This document shows, piece after piece, positions 61,989 to 64,000 of a stretch of DNA of 64,000 bases. A program made the position numbers and the translations under genes. How positions within the stretch are numbered: the first letter of the stretch is position 1; each line of letters starts with the position of its first letter. Origin of the DNA: Streptomyces cinereus (GTDB taxonomy: Bacteria; Pseudomonadota; Gammaproteobacteria; Pseudomonadales; Moraxellaceae); assembly GCA_014647715.1 (NCBI GenBank), contig BMPS01000010.1, positions 1 to 64,000 of the forward strand, in the 5' to 3' direction. The notes beneath the pieces were generated by a model. The model searched no databases. It saw nothing but the letters and a program-made list of their open reading frames with translations, and was not told where the DNA came from.

Positions 61989-63776
61989 TTAAATTAAAAC
62001 ATCAGGCTCAGGTAATTGCACGATATTAATTGGACACTCAGTTTGCCAAAGATGATGGGTGACAATGATTAAAATGCCTTGCTGCTGATGCTGTACTAGC
62101 ATTTGCCACAGTGCTTCACGGCTTTTTTTATCAAGTCCTGCAAACGGCTCATCTAGCAGCAAGATTTTTTTTGGGGTGAGTAATAGCCGTGCCAAGGCAA
62201 TGCGTCTGGCTTGTCCACCGGAAATAGCTTGCCCGTATTCCCCTAGCGGGGTCTGTAATTGTAGCGGCTGACTGCGCGCCCAGTCTTTGAGTCCAACCTT
62301 ACCCAGCACTTGCCAAAGCTGTTCATCACTGGCATCGGTGCTGCCCAATCTTAGATTGGTTGCCAAGGTCTGGTCAAAAATATCAATCTGTTGCCCCAAA
62401 TAACCTGTGAGCGCTGGCGTATCGTGTAACGCTAGCCAATCCATCCCATTGAGCTCTATGCTGCCTTGTTGTGGTGCTAGTTCATGGGCTAGCACTTGTA
62501 ACAGTGTTGATTTGCCCGCGCCCGAGCGCCCCGTAATCAATACCGGGATGCCTTGGGTGGCAGTCAAGCTGATAGCTTTGAAACCGACAATCGCCTGCGG
62601 CATTTTGCCAGCTAGCTGATTGATGGTAAGTGTGAGTGGCGCATTTAGGCGCGCAACATCAATGGGTAAAGGGGCTAAATCATGGTTTAAATGATGGCTA
62701 GGTTGTAGCGAAGGATTGAGTAATTCATTGAGTTGATGTTTTGCTGCCAAACTATTGCCAAGGGCTAGCGAATGGGTGACTAACGGCGCTAGCAAGTCAG
62801 TCATGCCCATGATACCGAGGAATAACGCAAGCAACATCGGCACACTGATGACAAGGGGGGTGTGATAAAAACCCACTAACAAGCCGACCAAAACCGCTGC
62901 AATCAGCCACTGCATGATCAGCATGACCAATGACTGGGCGCGCTGGATGCGCTTTTGCTGATGCGTATGTTGAGTGTCGAGGCTTTTAAAAGCAGTCAAT
63001 TCGGATTGCCAGCGCTGCCAAATCAATAAATGGGTAAGCGCCGATAGCGGATTGAGCAAACTGACTCGCCTAGACTCTGCCAATGCCTGATGAGCGCTGG
63101 CATGCTTGATACTGCGCCATGTCAGCATGGCAGGCAGCATCAAACCGGCGATTAAAAATATGCCAATCAGCATGGGGTTAACCTCATACTGATAAAGTAA
63201 GGTGGCTACTAGCAAGCTTGCGGTGGTAGCGACTAGCCAAGGTGATACCACGCGCAGTGGTAACTCATTGAGCACCTCAATATCATGGGTTAAACGGTGC
63301 ATGGCATGGGTAGATTGTAGGGTACTTGATAAATTTGCCAGTGGCAGGCGTGCAAACTGGTTAAAAAACCGCACTCGCAGCCGCTGCAACAAACCAAACA
63401 CCGCATGGTGGGATACCATCATTTCGCCATAGCGTCCTGCGGAACGTACCATCGCCATCACACGGATAATCGCTGCCGGTACCAGATAATTAAAACTGTG
63501 TGAGCCCAGCGCCACCATCCCCGCCATTGCTGCCGCAGAAATAAACCACCCTGACGTCATCAATAGCCCAATCACCGATAACGCAGTCATTATGCCTAAA
63601 CAGGCAGCAATGAGCCATTTATCTAGCTGCGTGCTAAACAGCTGGGTTAAACGAAAGGTTTGATGACTGTTTGATTTTTTTTGCGGGTGAGTTTTGGCAA
63701 GCCTATTTTGACTAATAAGCCTATTTTCACTAGCAAGTTTATTTTCACTATTATGTTCTTTATTAGAGGCTGTCAT
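61989..63776 (-). CDS. cydC: Thiol reductant ABC exporter subunit CydC
   Basis: CydC with CydD exports glutathione and cysteine to the periplasm and is needed for cytochrome bd assembly. The 595-residue protein has an N-terminal ABC membrane domain (six helices, about 55-345) and an ATPase with Walker A GRSGAGKST, signature AISGGQARRIALARLLL and Walker [13 protein letters not shown]. The first 40 residues are an unusual polar leader with three copies of a hexapeptide like SENRLI, encoded by 18-bp repeats. It begins four bases after the cydD stop. Confidence 0.92.
   Translation of the reverse strand: MTASNKEHNSENKLASENRLISQNRLAKTHPQKKSNSHQTFRLTQLFSTQLDKWLIAACLGIMTALSVIGLLMTSGWFISAAAMAGMVALGSHSFNYLVPAAIIRVMAMVRSAGRYGEMMVSHHAVFGLLQRLRVRFFNQFARLPLANLSSTLQSTHAMHRLTHDIEVLNELPLRVVSPWLVATTASLLVATLLYQYEVNPMLIGIFLIAGLMLPAMLTWRSIKHASAHQALAESRRVSLLNPLSALTHLLIWQRWQSELTAFKSLDTQHTHQQKRIQRAQSLVMLIMQWLIAAVLVGLLVGFYHTPLVISVPMLLALFLGIMGMTDLLAPLVTHSLALGNSLAAKHQLNELLNPSLQPSHHLNHDLAPLPIDVARLNAPLTLTINQLAGKMPQAIVGFKAISLTATQGIPVLITGRSGAGKSTLLQVLAHELAPQQGSIELNGMDWLALHDTPALTGYLGQQIDIFDQTLATNLRLGSTDASDEQLWQVLGKVGLKDWARSQPLQLQTPLGEYGQAISGGQARRIALARLLLTPKKILLLDEPFAGLDKKSREALWQMLVQHQQQGILIIVTHHLWQTECPINIVQLPEPDVLI
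63699..63752 (-). repeat. Three in-frame 18-bp repeats in the 5' end of cydC
   Basis: AAGCCTATTTT-type units of 18 bases occur at 63699-63716, 63717-63734 and 63735-63752 with few changes. They encode successive hexapeptides (SENKLA, SENRLI, SQNRLA) in the leader before the membrane domain. Confidence 0.75.
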
Positions 63777-63780
63777 ACCG

Positions 63781-64000
63781 TTACGCCTTTGCTAAAGTAG
63801 ATGCAATATCAAGGCTTATTTGCCGATCCAGCCAAGGCAGGTTTGTGGCATCGTGCGTCACCCATAACAAGGTTTTACCCCTCGTCACTTGTTGTAATAA
63901 CTCATTAATCTCGGCTGCCGTCTCACTATCTAAATGCTCAGTGGGTTCATCGAGTAGCCAAAGGTGCGCGTCTTGTAATAGTAACTGGGCTATTGCCAGT
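63781..64000 (-). CDS. cydD: Thiol reductant ABC exporter subunit CydD, C-terminal end (partial)
   Basis: The minus-strand frame running off the right edge reads LAIAQLLLQDAHLWLLDEP and then TEHLDSETAAEINELLQQ, the Walker B and D-loop of an ABC ATPase, followed by LLWVTHDA with the switch histidine. It stops four bases before cydC, and the CydDC order makes it the CydD partner. Only the last roughly 70 codons are present, and the N-terminus lies beyond the window. Confidence 0.85.
   Translation of the reverse strand, partial: LAIAQLLLQDAHLWLLDEPTEHLDSETAAEINELLQQVTRGKTLLWVTHDATNLPWLDRQISLDIASTLAKA

Noticed and set aside
48079-63752. CRISPR-like repeats
   Set aside because: The 14-bp and 18-bp repeats are contiguous tandem units without spacers and are too short; no cas gene is present.

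Overview
This 64 kb window is chromosomal DNA of a gammaproteobacterium, most likely a Moraxellaceae member close to Moraxella. The reasons are a G+C content in the low-to-mid 40s by eye, an Hfq with a long glycine-rich tail, an RNase HI-DnaQ fusion, a single RnfB beside nth, and Pseudomonas/Acinetobacter-like gene orders such as holB-pilZ and dnaQ-fimL-nudC. The species call is inference. Almost all genes are housekeeping. There is no prophage, CRISPR array or defence island.

Layout. 0-3.4 kb: the first codons of an IS-type transposase at the edge, a NIF3-like protein and a membrane protein of the misnamed SpecificRecomb family. 3.7-11.6 kb: holB-pilZ, then cmk-rpsA-ihfB-lapA-pyrF, a metallophosphoesterase and a histidine phosphatase. 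11.7-15.4 kb: a fatty acid desaturase, then a PilS-like kinase next to a GacA-like regulator. 15.7-20.2 kb: queD, tsaE-mutL-miaA-hfq. 20.4-24.2 kb: the Kdo/LPS transport cluster kdsD-kdsC-lptC-lptA-lptB. 24.2-26.7 kb: a PACE efflux protein, radA and an unknown gene. 26.8-32.6 kb: an ABC importer with two paralogous lipoprotein receptors around a CigR/RcnB-like gene, and a possible 53-residue ORF. 32.7-38.7 kb: metG and apbC (divergent), a Tat-type LD-carboxypeptidase and two small envelope proteins. 38.8-47.1 kb: rnhA-dnaQ fusion, fimL, nudC, rnfB, nth, ppa, waaA. 47.2-55.2 kb: 3-hydroxybutyrate dehydrogenase and acetoacetate decarboxylase, rsmE, dctA, small unknown genes, five tRNA genes (Ser, Asn, Asn, Val, Asp), a thioesterase and a DUF2059 protein. 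55.5-64 kb: TrkA/TrkH potassium uptake, a QseBC-like two-component system whose kinase is frameshifted at a G6 tract, a PepSY protein, and cydC with the end of cydD.

Functional themes. Envelope biogenesis is strongly represented: Kdo synthesis (kdsD, kdsC), Kdo transfer (waaA) and LPS transport (lptC, lptA, lptB), with lapA, ldcA and the desaturase. Type IV pilus and twitching control appears in pilZ, fimL and the PilS-like kinase. RNA and translation functions are rpsA, metG, miaA, tsaE, queD, rsmE, hfq and tRNAs. Genome maintenance is represented by holB, dnaQ, rnhA, mutL, radA and nth.

Most worth a second look: the kinase frameshift at a G6 run (possible on/off switch, decayed gene or sequence error), the PilS-like/GacA pairing, the short MutL C-terminus, the membrane-anchor-less RnfB, the 53-residue ORF with a strong Shine-Dalgarno, the three evenly spaced GTGACCA repeats beyond tRNA-Asp, and short coding or intergenic tandem repeats. 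I found no convincing large undescribed system.
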